DNA from: Chloroflexota bacterium
GTDB taxonomy: Bacteria > Chloroflexota > Anaerolineae > 4572-78 > J111
DNA: 7,402 nt
Assembly: GCA_003694775.1 (NCBI GenBank)
Contig: RFJV01000057.1
Coordinates: forward strand, 1-7,402
Direction: 5' to 3'
The position numbers were made by a program, and so were the translations under genes. Of this stretch, positions 1 to 5,426 are shown piece after piece. Within the stretch, counting starts at the first letter, position 1. Each line of letters begins with the position of its first letter. The notes beneath the pieces are model-generated. The model searched no databases, was not told the origin of the DNA, and saw only the letters and a program-made list of their open reading frames with translations.

Positions 1-1
1 A

Positions 2-55
2 ACCCTGCCCAGCGAAGAAGATATGGTGGAAATCGAGCCGTTCTTCCGCGACTAG
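2..55 (+). CDS. 3' end of an unidentified gene
   Basis: An open frame enters from the left edge and ends at TAG 53-55. The visible C-terminus is TLPSEEDMVEIEPFFRD, acidic with a hydrophobic end. It is taken as a real gene tail because a textbook intrinsic terminator begins 25 bases after the stop and no other gene occupies the interval. Seventeen residues are too few to name a family, so no function is proposed. Confidence 0.6.
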   Translation, partial: TLPSEEDMVEIEPFFRD

Positions 56-80
56 CCTTCTTCCCGTCAAACACAGAAAC

Positions 81-110
81 ACCCGCCCCGATTGGCCGGC
101 GGGTTTTTTC
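81..110 (+). terminator. Rho-independent terminator of the left-edge gene
   Basis: The perfect 7-bp stem ACCCGCC (81-87) / GGCGGGT (98-104) encloses a 10-nt loop and is followed directly by TTTTTT (104-109), then C and more T's. Orientation and position fit termination of the plus-strand gene ending at 55. It isolates the next gene, which therefore probably has its own promoter in 111-190. I could not find a convincing -35/-10 pair there. Confidence 0.85.
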
Positions 111-200
111 TTTGGTACATTTTGTGGTAAGATATTGGTTCTGCGTATCTGAACAGTTTTCAGAATTTTTGTTAGTCTTCTGTAAGAAAGGTAAGATGAA

Positions 201-1418
201 ATGTCGCTACAGCAAGTGGTAACAGTGACTTGCCCCAGTTGCCAGAACCGGTATTCCGATGTGGTTTACACCGCGGTGGATGGTCAGGACCTGGCTCTGA
301 AGTATGCTCTCCTGCAGGGCCGGCTGAATATTTCACAGTGCTCCCGCTGTGGAATGGTCCAGCCGCTGAATGCCCCCCTGTTTTACTACGACCTGGAAAA
401 AGAGCTGGCCTTTGTTCTTTCCCCAGACCATCTGGGACTCGCCGGTGGAGACTCCCAAAAAATGGTGGGCGATTTGGTGAACCGGGTAGTCAACAGCCTG
501 CCTACCGAACAGCGCCGCTTCTTCCTGTTCAACCCCAAGCAGTTTCTGACGATGGAAAGCCTGCTTAAGGCCGTTTTGGAAGCCGACGGTATCACCGAAG
601 AGATGCTCCAGCGGCAGGAAGAAAAGGCCAAACTGATTCAGGAACTGCTGAGCATCTCTGATAAGGCCGCCTTCAAGGCCAAAGTCAAGGAAGTGGATGA
701 CCAGCTGGACCGGGACTTTTTTGAAGTGCTGACCTCCACCATCCAGGCCGCCCAGATGAACGGCGACTCCGAAACAGCCCAGGCCCTCATTGGCCTGCGC
801 CAGCTAACGGCCCGCCTGAGCAGTCGGGGAAAAGAGATTGTGGAGGAGATAGACTCTGAACTGCAAACTATATTCCTGGAGTCGCGGGAGGAGCTGGTTG
901 AAAAACTGCGCACCGCGGAGTCGGAAGAGGAGTTTCTGAACCTTGTAGCCGCCGGGTATGACATGCTGGACTACACCTTTTTCCTCCACCTGTCCGAGCG
1001 GATTGATGAAGCCGTCCAAAAAGGCGACGCCCAGACAGAAAAAGAACTGTCTCTCCTGCGGGCAAAGATTCTGGCCGCCAAAGAGAAGCTGGATGAGGCC
1101 TTTAAGAAAGAACTGGAGCAGGCGGCCTCTCTGCTGGAGCAAATTGTCAAGTCGGGCGACCCGCAGAAAACCATCGCCCGCAATATCGACAGGATTACGC
1201 CGGCCTTCTTTTCTCTTCTCCGGGCCAATATTGAGCAGGCCCGCCAGGAGAAAAAAGACCGGGAGGCCCAGGCTCTGCTGGCCATCGGCAATCTGGCTTC
1301 GGCAGTTCTGCGCGAGGCAGAAATCAAGCGGCTTCAAAAGAATCAGCAGTCCGCTGGCGAAAGTCCCGCCGAAGCCGAAGCCCCTGCTTCCCCGGTGATT
1401 GAAATCGCTCGCAAGTAG
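201..1418 (+). CDS. CpXC-domain protein with a repetitive helical C-terminal region
   Basis: A 405-residue protein of unknown function. The N-terminus (about residues 5-80) matches the CpXC domain: a CPxC motif (C11, C14) and a second CxxC (C47, C50), expected to form a zinc-ribbon-like metal site. The rest is strongly helical, charged and Leu/Glu/Lys-rich. Three degenerate repeats are visible at about residues 145-206, 232-293 and 311-370. Each has a central FF (173-174, 260-261, 336-337) with Ile exactly seven residues after the second F. The last ~25 residues are Pro/Ala/Glu-rich and probably disordered. No signal peptide or membrane segment is seen, so a cytoplasmic location is inferred. 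The ATG at 201 has an AAAGG ribosome site ending 9 nt upstream. The gene sits alone between terminators. Family membership is from motif recognition; the role is unknown, with a scaffold or protein-binding function only a guess. Confidence 0.88.
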   Translation: MSLQQVVTVTCPSCQNRYSDVVYTAVDGQDLALKYALLQGRLNISQCSRCGMVQPLNAPLFYYDLEKELAFVLSPDHLGLAGGDSQKMVGDLVNRVVNSLPTEQRRFFLFNPKQFLTMESLLKAVLEADGITEEMLQRQEEKAKLIQELLSISDKAAFKAKVKEVDDQLDRDFFEVLTSTIQAAQMNGDSETAQALIGLRQLTARLSSRGKEIVEEIDSELQTIFLESREELVEKLRTAESEEEFLNLVAAGYDMLDYTFFLHLSERIDEAVQKGDAQTEKELSLLRAKILAAKEKLDEAFKKELEQAASLLEQIVKSGDPQKTIARNIDRITPAFFSLLRANIEQARQEKKDREAQALLAIGNLASAVLREAEIKRLQKNQQSAGESPAEAEAPASPVIEIARK

Positions 1419-1440
1419 CTTTCTGGTATCGTCTGAATCC

Positions 1441-1477
1441 ACAGGGGCGACCGGCTGGTCGCCCCTGGTGCGTTTTT
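1441..1477 (+). terminator. Hairpin terminator after the CpXC gene
   Basis: The perfect 10-bp stem AGGGGCGACC (1443-1452) / GGTCGCCCCT (1457-1466) has a GGCT tetraloop. GGTGCG and then TTTTT (1473-1477) follow on the plus strand. The T-run is a few bases away from the stem, so efficiency is uncertain. It lies between convergent genes; the minus-strand side has no T-tract directly after the stem, so it is a weaker candidate for ending the kinase/regulator operon. Stems built on GGGGCGACC/GGTCGCCCC resemble intergenic palindromes that I recall being dispersed in some Chloroflexota genomes. Confidence 0.7.
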
Positions 1478-1507
1478 GCCAAACAACGGTTAGCTGTTGC
1501 CCTGTAT

Positions 1508-2140
1508 TTATTCCCGCCGGACCAGACCGGCCCGAACCGCATAGGCCGCGGCCTCGGCCCGGTTGCTGAGCTGGAGCTTCTCCAGAATGTGCCGGACATG
1601 CGTTTTAACGGTATTCTCGGAAATGTGCAGGGCCGCGGCGATTTCCTTGTTCCCTTGCCCCTCTGCAATCAGGCCCAGAATTTCAATCTCTCGTCCCGTC
1701 AGTTCGTCTGTGGGGGGGCGGGTGCTTGCCAGCTCGTCGAACACAAATGAGGCCAGGTTGGGCGGCAGGATAGCCTCGCCCGCGGCCACGCGGCAAATAG
1801 CTGAGATAACTTCTTGGGCCTCCGCACTCTTCAGCAGGTATCCCCTGGCCCCGGCCCGGATTGCCCCCAGCAGGTCAACATCTTTTTTGGAGATGGTCAG
1901 CATCAGCACCCTGGTTTCCGGCTGAACCGCCCGAATCTGCCGGGTGGCCTCAATGCCGTCCAGCAGGGGCATATTGACATCCATCAGCACCACATCTGGC
2001 TTCAGCTCGATGGCCTGCTTTACCGCTTCTTCGCCGTTGGCGGCCTCGCCTACCACGGTAATATGTTCGGACTCATTGAGAATCAAACGCAGTCCGTGCC
2101 GCAGAACGGTCTGGTCATCGGCAATGAGTACCCGTATCAA
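1508..2140 (-). CDS. NarL/LuxR-family two-component response regulator
   Basis: A cytoplasmic DNA-binding regulator, about 210 residues from the preferred start. The N-terminal receiver domain reads IRVLIADDQ and has the acidic pair, the phospho-acceptor Asp in VVLMDVNMPLLDG, the conserved Thr in LMLTIS and the Lys in GYLLKS. These are residues 17-18, 63, 91 and 113 if counted from the longer frame starting at 2167. A linker leads to a C-terminal GerE-type helix-turn-helix (LTGREIEILGLIAEG through NTVKTHVRHILEKL). All catalytic positions are intact. Start choice: the longest frame uses a TTG at 2165-2167 with no ribosome site. The internal TTG at 2138-2140 gives the family-typical MIRVLIADD and is preceded by AAAGGAG. 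It lies 7 nt after the stop of the kinase gene, so the pair is cotranscribed and probably translationally coupled. Target genes are unknown; the dyads at 4015-4053 and 4146-4177 are candidates. Confidence 0.93.
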   Translation of the reverse strand: MIRVLIADDQTVLRHGLRLILNESEHITVVGEAANGEEAVKQAIELKPDVVLMDVNMPLLDGIEATRQIRAVQPETRVLMLTISKKDVDLLGAIRAGARGYLLKSAEAQEVISAICRVAAGEAILPPNLASFVFDELASTRPPTDELTGREIEILGLIAEGQGNKEIAAALHISENTVKTHVRHILEKLQLSNRAEAAAYAVRAGLVRRE

Positions 2141-2147
2141 TGGTCGG

Positions 2148-4004
2148 TCACTCCTTTGCGGGGGCAAGGGGAACGGTAACGGCCACCCGCGTCCCTTGTC
2201 CTGGCGTGGTCACAATCGACAGGTCGCCGTGAACCGCCCTGGCCCGCTCCCGCATGGTCGACATCCCCAGATGGCCCCGTCTTTTGGGCAGGGCCGGGTC
2301 AAAACCGCGGCCATCATCGGAAATGGTCAGCCTGAGCTGAGGGTGGGCTTCGTCATGCGCTAGCTCTACCCAAACCTGCCGCGCCTGGGCATGCTTGCGC
2401 ACGTTCGACAGCGCCTCCTGAGCAATTCGTAATAATTGTAACGCTGTTTCGGCAGAAAGGGCAAGCGGAGGGTGGTCAATTTGAAAATGGGTTTGTATGC
2501 CGGTGCGTTCTTCAAAATCGGCCAGGTATTCCCGGAGCGCCTCATCCAGATTACCGGCCCGGTCGGTGTGGACCCGCAGACCTTCGATGGCCTCGCGCAC
2601 ATCCATATAAGCTTCGCGGGCCATCTGCCGCCCGCGGTCGATTTCCTGGCTCAATCGCGGGTAGTCCCCTTTTTCCAGCCACGTCTTCAGCATATCCAGA
2701 TGCCAGCCCAACATGCTCAGGGTTTGGGCCAGTCCATCGTGAATTTCGCGCGACAGGCGGTACCGCTCTTCCAGAACGGCGACCTGCTGAATACGGGTAT
2801 GCAGTTCGGCATTGTTCAGGGCCAGAACGGCCTGATGAGCAATGGCGGTAATAAAGGGGGCCTGCCGGGGATGGAAGAAATCGGGGCGGGGCGTCGCCAT
2901 GACCAGCACTCCTCGCAACCGCGGGCCGTCCAGCAGAGGCGCGGCCGCGGCAGAACGAAAGCCGGCTGCGCCGGGGTCAAGGTTGGCCGCGGCCAGGTTG
3001 GGCACCAGCACCGGACGCCCGGTTTTCCGGGCGGATTCGGCCAGGGTCTGGGCCAGGGCACGGGCCGGGGAACTGCCCATTCCCCGTTCCGCCCTGCAGT
3101 GCCAGCTTTCGTCATCGGGGTGGTAGAGAAGCAGTGCCCCGTGTTCGGCGCCCCAGCCGGCCAGGGTGATGGCAAGCATCTGCTTCAGCATATCATCCAG
3201 GGCTTCGTCCGGCGCAGACAGGTTTTCTATCACATACAGGGTGGCGTTCTGGCTGGCCCGCATCCGCACGCTGTCCAGCGCGGCGGCAATCTCCGTGGCA
3301 ACAATGTTCAGCAACTGCAGTTGTTCCGCGGGAGGACCGTCGGGCGAGGGGAAGTAGGCATTGATAAACCCTTCCATTTTCTGACCGCGCATAATCGGCA
3401 GACAGATGAGCGACTGTATCCCTTCCTGCCGGGCCAGGTCATCCATCCCCCCGAACAGGATGCAGTCCCCGCCCAGCCGGGCGGTAAGCGGTTTGCAGGT
3501 CAAACAGCGATTGGCCTCCAGACCGGCCTCCATCCTCTGCCGCAAACGGGCCAGGTAGGCATCGCTGAGACCCCAGGCCATATCCAGCTTGAGCCGGCCC
3601 TGCTGGTCGTCCACCATAATGACCGCCGCGCCTTTGGCATCGGCTACGTGGGTAGGGGCGCGGCTGGCAAGCTCCAGCACCTGCTGGATGTCTGCCGCGT
3701 CGGCAATTTTGCGGCCAATTTCGTGGACGGTCAGCAGACGGCGGTGGGTTTCCTGCAGGGCCTGGTACGCGGTTTGCAGGTCGGCCTGAGCCTTTTGGGC
3801 CTGGACAACCTGCCGGTACAGGCGGTCAAGAACCAGCCAGCTGGCCAGTCCCACCAGCAGACCTGCCGCCGCGGCTGGCAACCCGTCTGCCGCCTCTATG
3901 GGCAACCCCCGCAGACCCAGATGGAGCAGGGCAACCAGAACCGCCAGCCCTGCCGGCCCAAAACGGCGCCACTGCCAAACAGTCCGTACAACCTGATGCT
4001 CCAT
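2148..4004 (-). CDS. Membrane-bound GAF-domain sensor histidine kinase, NarL/DegS (HisKA_3) type
   Basis: A 618-residue sensor kinase, partner of the adjacent response regulator. Order of parts: two hydrophobic segments (about 15-34 and 42-62) with a very short connecting loop; a coiled-coil linker (63-95); a first GAF domain (about 100-245); a second GAF domain (about 255-400); a HisKA_3 dimerisation domain with the phospho-accepting His in REIHDGLAQTL (H422); and an HATPase domain with N-box AQEALSNVRKHA (N534), G1 SDDGRGFDP (D563) and G2 GHLGMSTMRERA. All catalytic motifs are intact. The first GAF domain carries C167-x2-C170-x10-C181 plus C201, a possible metal, iron-sulfur or redox site. 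The tiny extracellular loop argues for cytoplasmic signal sensing through the GAF domains. The ATG at 4004 has GGGGAGG three bases upstream. The gene is first in the operon, with a promoter at 4040-4068. The ligand is unknown. Confidence 0.93.
   Translation of the reverse strand: MEHQVVRTVWQWRRFGPAGLAVLVALLHLGLRGLPIEAADGLPAAAAGLLVGLASWLVLDRLYRQVVQAQKAQADLQTAYQALQETHRRLLTVHEIGRKIADAADIQQVLELASRAPTHVADAKGAAVIMVDDQQGRLKLDMAWGLSDAYLARLRQRMEAGLEANRCLTCKPLTARLGGDCILFGGMDDLARQEGIQSLICLPIMRGQKMEGFINAYFPSPDGPPAEQLQLLNIVATEIAAALDSVRMRASQNATLYVIENLSAPDEALDDMLKQMLAITLAGWGAEHGALLLYHPDDESWHCRAERGMGSSPARALAQTLAESARKTGRPVLVPNLAAANLDPGAAGFRSAAAAPLLDGPRLRGVLVMATPRPDFFHPRQAPFITAIAHQAVLALNNAELHTRIQQVAVLEERYRLSREIHDGLAQTLSMLGWHLDMLKTWLEKGDYPRLSQEIDRGRQMAREAYMDVREAIEGLRVHTDRAGNLDEALREYLADFEERTGIQTHFQIDHPPLALSAETALQLLRIAQEALSNVRKHAQARQVWVELAHDEAHPQLRLTISDDGRGFDPALPKRRGHLGMSTMRERARAVHGDLSIVTTPGQGTRVAVTVPLAPAKE
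2150..2157 (-). promoter_or_regulatory. Ribosome binding site for the regulator, inside the end of the kinase gene
   Basis: On the minus strand the last kinase codons read GCA AAG GAG TGA. The AAAGGAG they contain is a near-perfect Shine-Dalgarno, followed by ten bases and TTG (2138-2140). This decides the regulator start in favour of 2140 over 2167 and indicates coupled translation: ribosomes finishing the kinase are placed to restart on the regulator. Confidence 0.75.
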
Positions 4005-4014
4005 CGTCCTCCCC

Positions 4015-4053
4015 GATTCCGGTAAATACGGCTACCCGCATTGTACCGGAATC
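4015..4053. promoter_or_regulatory. Inverted repeat overlapping the kinase promoter (candidate operator)
   Basis: A perfect 10-bp inverted repeat: GATTCCGGTA (4015-4024) and TACCGGAATC (4044-4053), separated by 19 bp. The right arm overlaps the minus-strand -10 box (4040-4045). The left arm lies between the predicted start (~4033) and the kinase ATG. The half-sites are 29 bp apart centre to centre, near three helical turns, which suits a dimeric or tetrameric regulator. Autoregulation by the encoded response regulator is inference. Confidence 0.5.
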
Positions 4054-4068
4054 CCCACCGGCTGGCAA
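4040..4068 (-). promoter_or_regulatory. Sigma-70-type promoter of the kinase/regulator operon
   Basis: On the minus strand, TTGCCA (4063-4068; 5 of 6 to TTGACA), a 17-bp spacer, and TACAAT (4040-4045; 5 of 6 to TATAAT). The predicted start near 4033 leaves a leader of about 29 nt to the ATG. Spacing and both boxes are near consensus. Confidence 0.65.
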
Positions 4069-4102
4069 TCCGGGAGCAGGTACAGAGTCCGGCGGTCGGG
4101 GT

Positions 4103-4131
4103 GTGACAAAACGGGCAACAGGCTGTATAAT
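4103..4131 (+). promoter_or_regulatory. Sigma-70-type promoter of the FAD oxidoreductase gene
   Basis: GTGACA (4103-4108; 5 of 6 to TTGACA), a 17-bp spacer, and a perfect TATAAT (4126-4131). The predicted start is near 4138, giving a leader of about 64 nt that contains the inverted repeat at 4146-4177. The promoter is back to back with the kinase promoter; the two -35 boxes are 34 bp apart. Confidence 0.72.
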
Positions 4132-4145
4132 GCCGACCTGCCCGC

Positions 4146-4177
4146 TTGCAGGACATCTGCCGGTAGCTGTCCTGCAA
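4146..4177 (+). promoter_or_regulatory. Inverted repeat in the leader of the FAD oxidoreductase gene
   Basis: A perfect 10-bp inverted repeat: TTGCAGGACA (4146-4155) and TGTCCTGCAA (4168-4177), with a 12-nt loop. It starts about 8 bp downstream of the predicted transcription start and ends before the ribosome site AGAGGT (4191-4196). It could be a repressor operator (half-sites 22 bp apart, two helical turns) or an mRNA hairpin in the leader. AAAAA rather than T's follows it on the plus strand, so it is not a terminator or standard attenuator. Confidence 0.5.
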
Positions 4178-4201
4178 AAATTGTGTTATTAGAGGTACGG
4201 C

Positions 4202-5368
4202 ATGTCCAACGCAACAGAGATAGATGTCCTCATCATCGGCGCCGGGCCGGCGGGCTTGTCGACCGCCCTGCATCTGGTGCAGGCCGACCCCTCGTGGGCC
4301 GGGCGCATTCTGCTGGTCGATAAGGCCGTCCATCCCAGGGAAAAGCTGTGCGGCGGCGGCATTACCCGGCTGGGTATGCCCTTACTGCGCGGTTTGGGGG
4401 TCTCGCTGAAAACGCCGTACGTGCCGGTACGCGAGGTGCGGATGGTTTACCGCCACCTGGTTTTTGCCATTCGCGACGAGCCGGTCTTCTGGGTGGTCCG
4501 GCGGGATGAGTTTGACCACCATCTGGCGCGCACCGCGGCGCGGCGAGGGGTGCCCCTGCAGGAGGGCCAGGCCGTTTTGGATGTTCGACCTGCCGCAGAC
4601 GGCGTAGAAGTGGCCACCACGGCGGGTGAGTATCGGGCCAGGGTGGTGGTCGCCGCCGATGGTTCCCGCAGTACGGTCCGGCAGAAGCTGGACTGGCCCG
4701 GCAGTGTGCGGATGGCCCGGCTTCTGGAAGTGCTTACTCCGGAAAGCGACCATCTGCCCGAATTCCAGCAGGGCCGGGCCGTGTTCGATTTCAGCCCGAT
4801 GGCCGATGGCTTGCAGGGGTACTGCTGGGATTTTCCCAGCCTGGTGCGCGGGCAGGCTACCATGAACCGCGGGGTGTTCGACAGCCGCATCAGACCGGAG
4901 CGCCGGCGGGCCGGCCTGAAGGAAATTCTGCAGGAACGGATGGCGGCGCGACAGCGCCGGCTGGCCGACTATCCGCTGAAAGGACACCCCATCCATCTGT
5001 TTGACCCGCAGGCAGTGTTTGCCCGCCCCCGCGTGCTGTTGGCCGGCGACGCGGCCGGCACAGACCCTCTGCTGGGCGAAGGGATTTCCTTTGCCCTGGC
5101 TTACGGTCAGGCGGCCGCGGCGGAAATTGTACACGCCTTTGCCCAAAATGATTTCAGCTTTACCGGCTACAAGGCTCGCCTGCTGGCCCACCCGGTGCTG
5201 TCGCAACTGCGGGTGCGGGCCTGGCTGGCCCGGATGGCCTACCGCTTTGAGTCGCCGGGGATGATTGGCATGCTGTGGCGGCTGGCCCCCTGGATGGTGG
5301 CCGCCCTGGCCCGGTACAACCCGGCCTGTGTGCCGGTTCAACAGCCGCGGCTGGTGCGGGTCGGCTAA
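4202..5368 (+). CDS. FAD-dependent oxidoreductase, geranylgeranyl reductase family
   Basis: A 388-residue flavoprotein of the FixC/geranylgeranyl-reductase group, which usually reduces isoprenoid chains of lipids, quinones or (bacterio)chlorophyll. The FAD-binding Rossmann motif is IIGAGPAGLSTAL (G13, G15, G18), with the ribose-binding acid D40 after strand 2. A CGGG motif (C50-G53) follows, the place of the conserved CxGG of this family. ADGSRSTVR (D153-G154) is the second FAD motif. GYCWDFP (206-212) fits the YxWxFP substrate-channel signature. LLAGDAAGTDPLLGEGIS (G282-D283) closes the FAD site. There is no signal peptide. Length is normal for the family and no key residue is missing. The ATG at 4202 has AGAGGT 5 nt upstream. 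The gene is monocistronic, divergent from the two-component pair, and has its own promoter. The true substrate cannot be read from sequence; a generic FAD monooxygenase or dehydrogenase is the alternative. Confidence 0.85.
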   Translation: MSNATEIDVLIIGAGPAGLSTALHLVQADPSWAGRILLVDKAVHPREKLCGGGITRLGMPLLRGLGVSLKTPYVPVREVRMVYRHLVFAIRDEPVFWVVRRDEFDHHLARTAARRGVPLQEGQAVLDVRPAADGVEVATTAGEYRARVVVAADGSRSTVRQKLDWPGSVRMARLLEVLTPESDHLPEFQQGRAVFDFSPMADGLQGYCWDFPSLVRGQATMNRGVFDSRIRPERRRAGLKEILQERMAARQRRLADYPLKGHPIHLFDPQAVFARPRVLLAGDAAGTDPLLGEGISFALAYGQAAAAEIVHAFAQNDFSFTGYKARLLAHPVLSQLRVRAWLARMAYRFESPGMIGMLWRLAPWMVAALARYNPACVPVQQPRLVRVG

Positions 5369-5377
5369 CGGAAAAAC

Positions 5378-5410
5378 AAAACCGGCCAGCCCATCGGCTG
5401 ACCGGTTTTT
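5378..5410. terminator. Bidirectional intrinsic terminator between convergent genes
   Basis: The stem AACCGG-C-CAGCC (5380-5391) pairs with GGCTG-A-CCGGTT (5396-5407) around a 4-nt loop, with one internal C/A mismatch. Flanking A's (5378-5381) pair with T's (5406-5409). On the plus strand it ends in TTTTT, serving the gene ending at 5368. On the minus strand it is followed by TTTTGTTTTTC, serving the gene ending at 5427. Both orientations look functional. Confidence 0.85.
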
Positions 5411-5426
5411 ACCGTACTGGCGTTCA

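Noticed and set aside
111..200. Promoter for the CpXC gene
   Set aside because: Weak -10-like hexamers (TAAGAT 128-133, GATATT 131-136) lack a matching -35 at 16-18 bp, so no box pair is reported even though a promoter is expected here.
2472..4025. A 517-codon plus-strand open frame opposite the sensor kinase
   Set aside because: It lies fully antisense to a gene with intact HisKA_3, HATPase and GAF motifs. Its translation has no recognisable domain and is the Gly/Gln/Arg/Pro-rich composition expected from the complement of a GC-rich gene.
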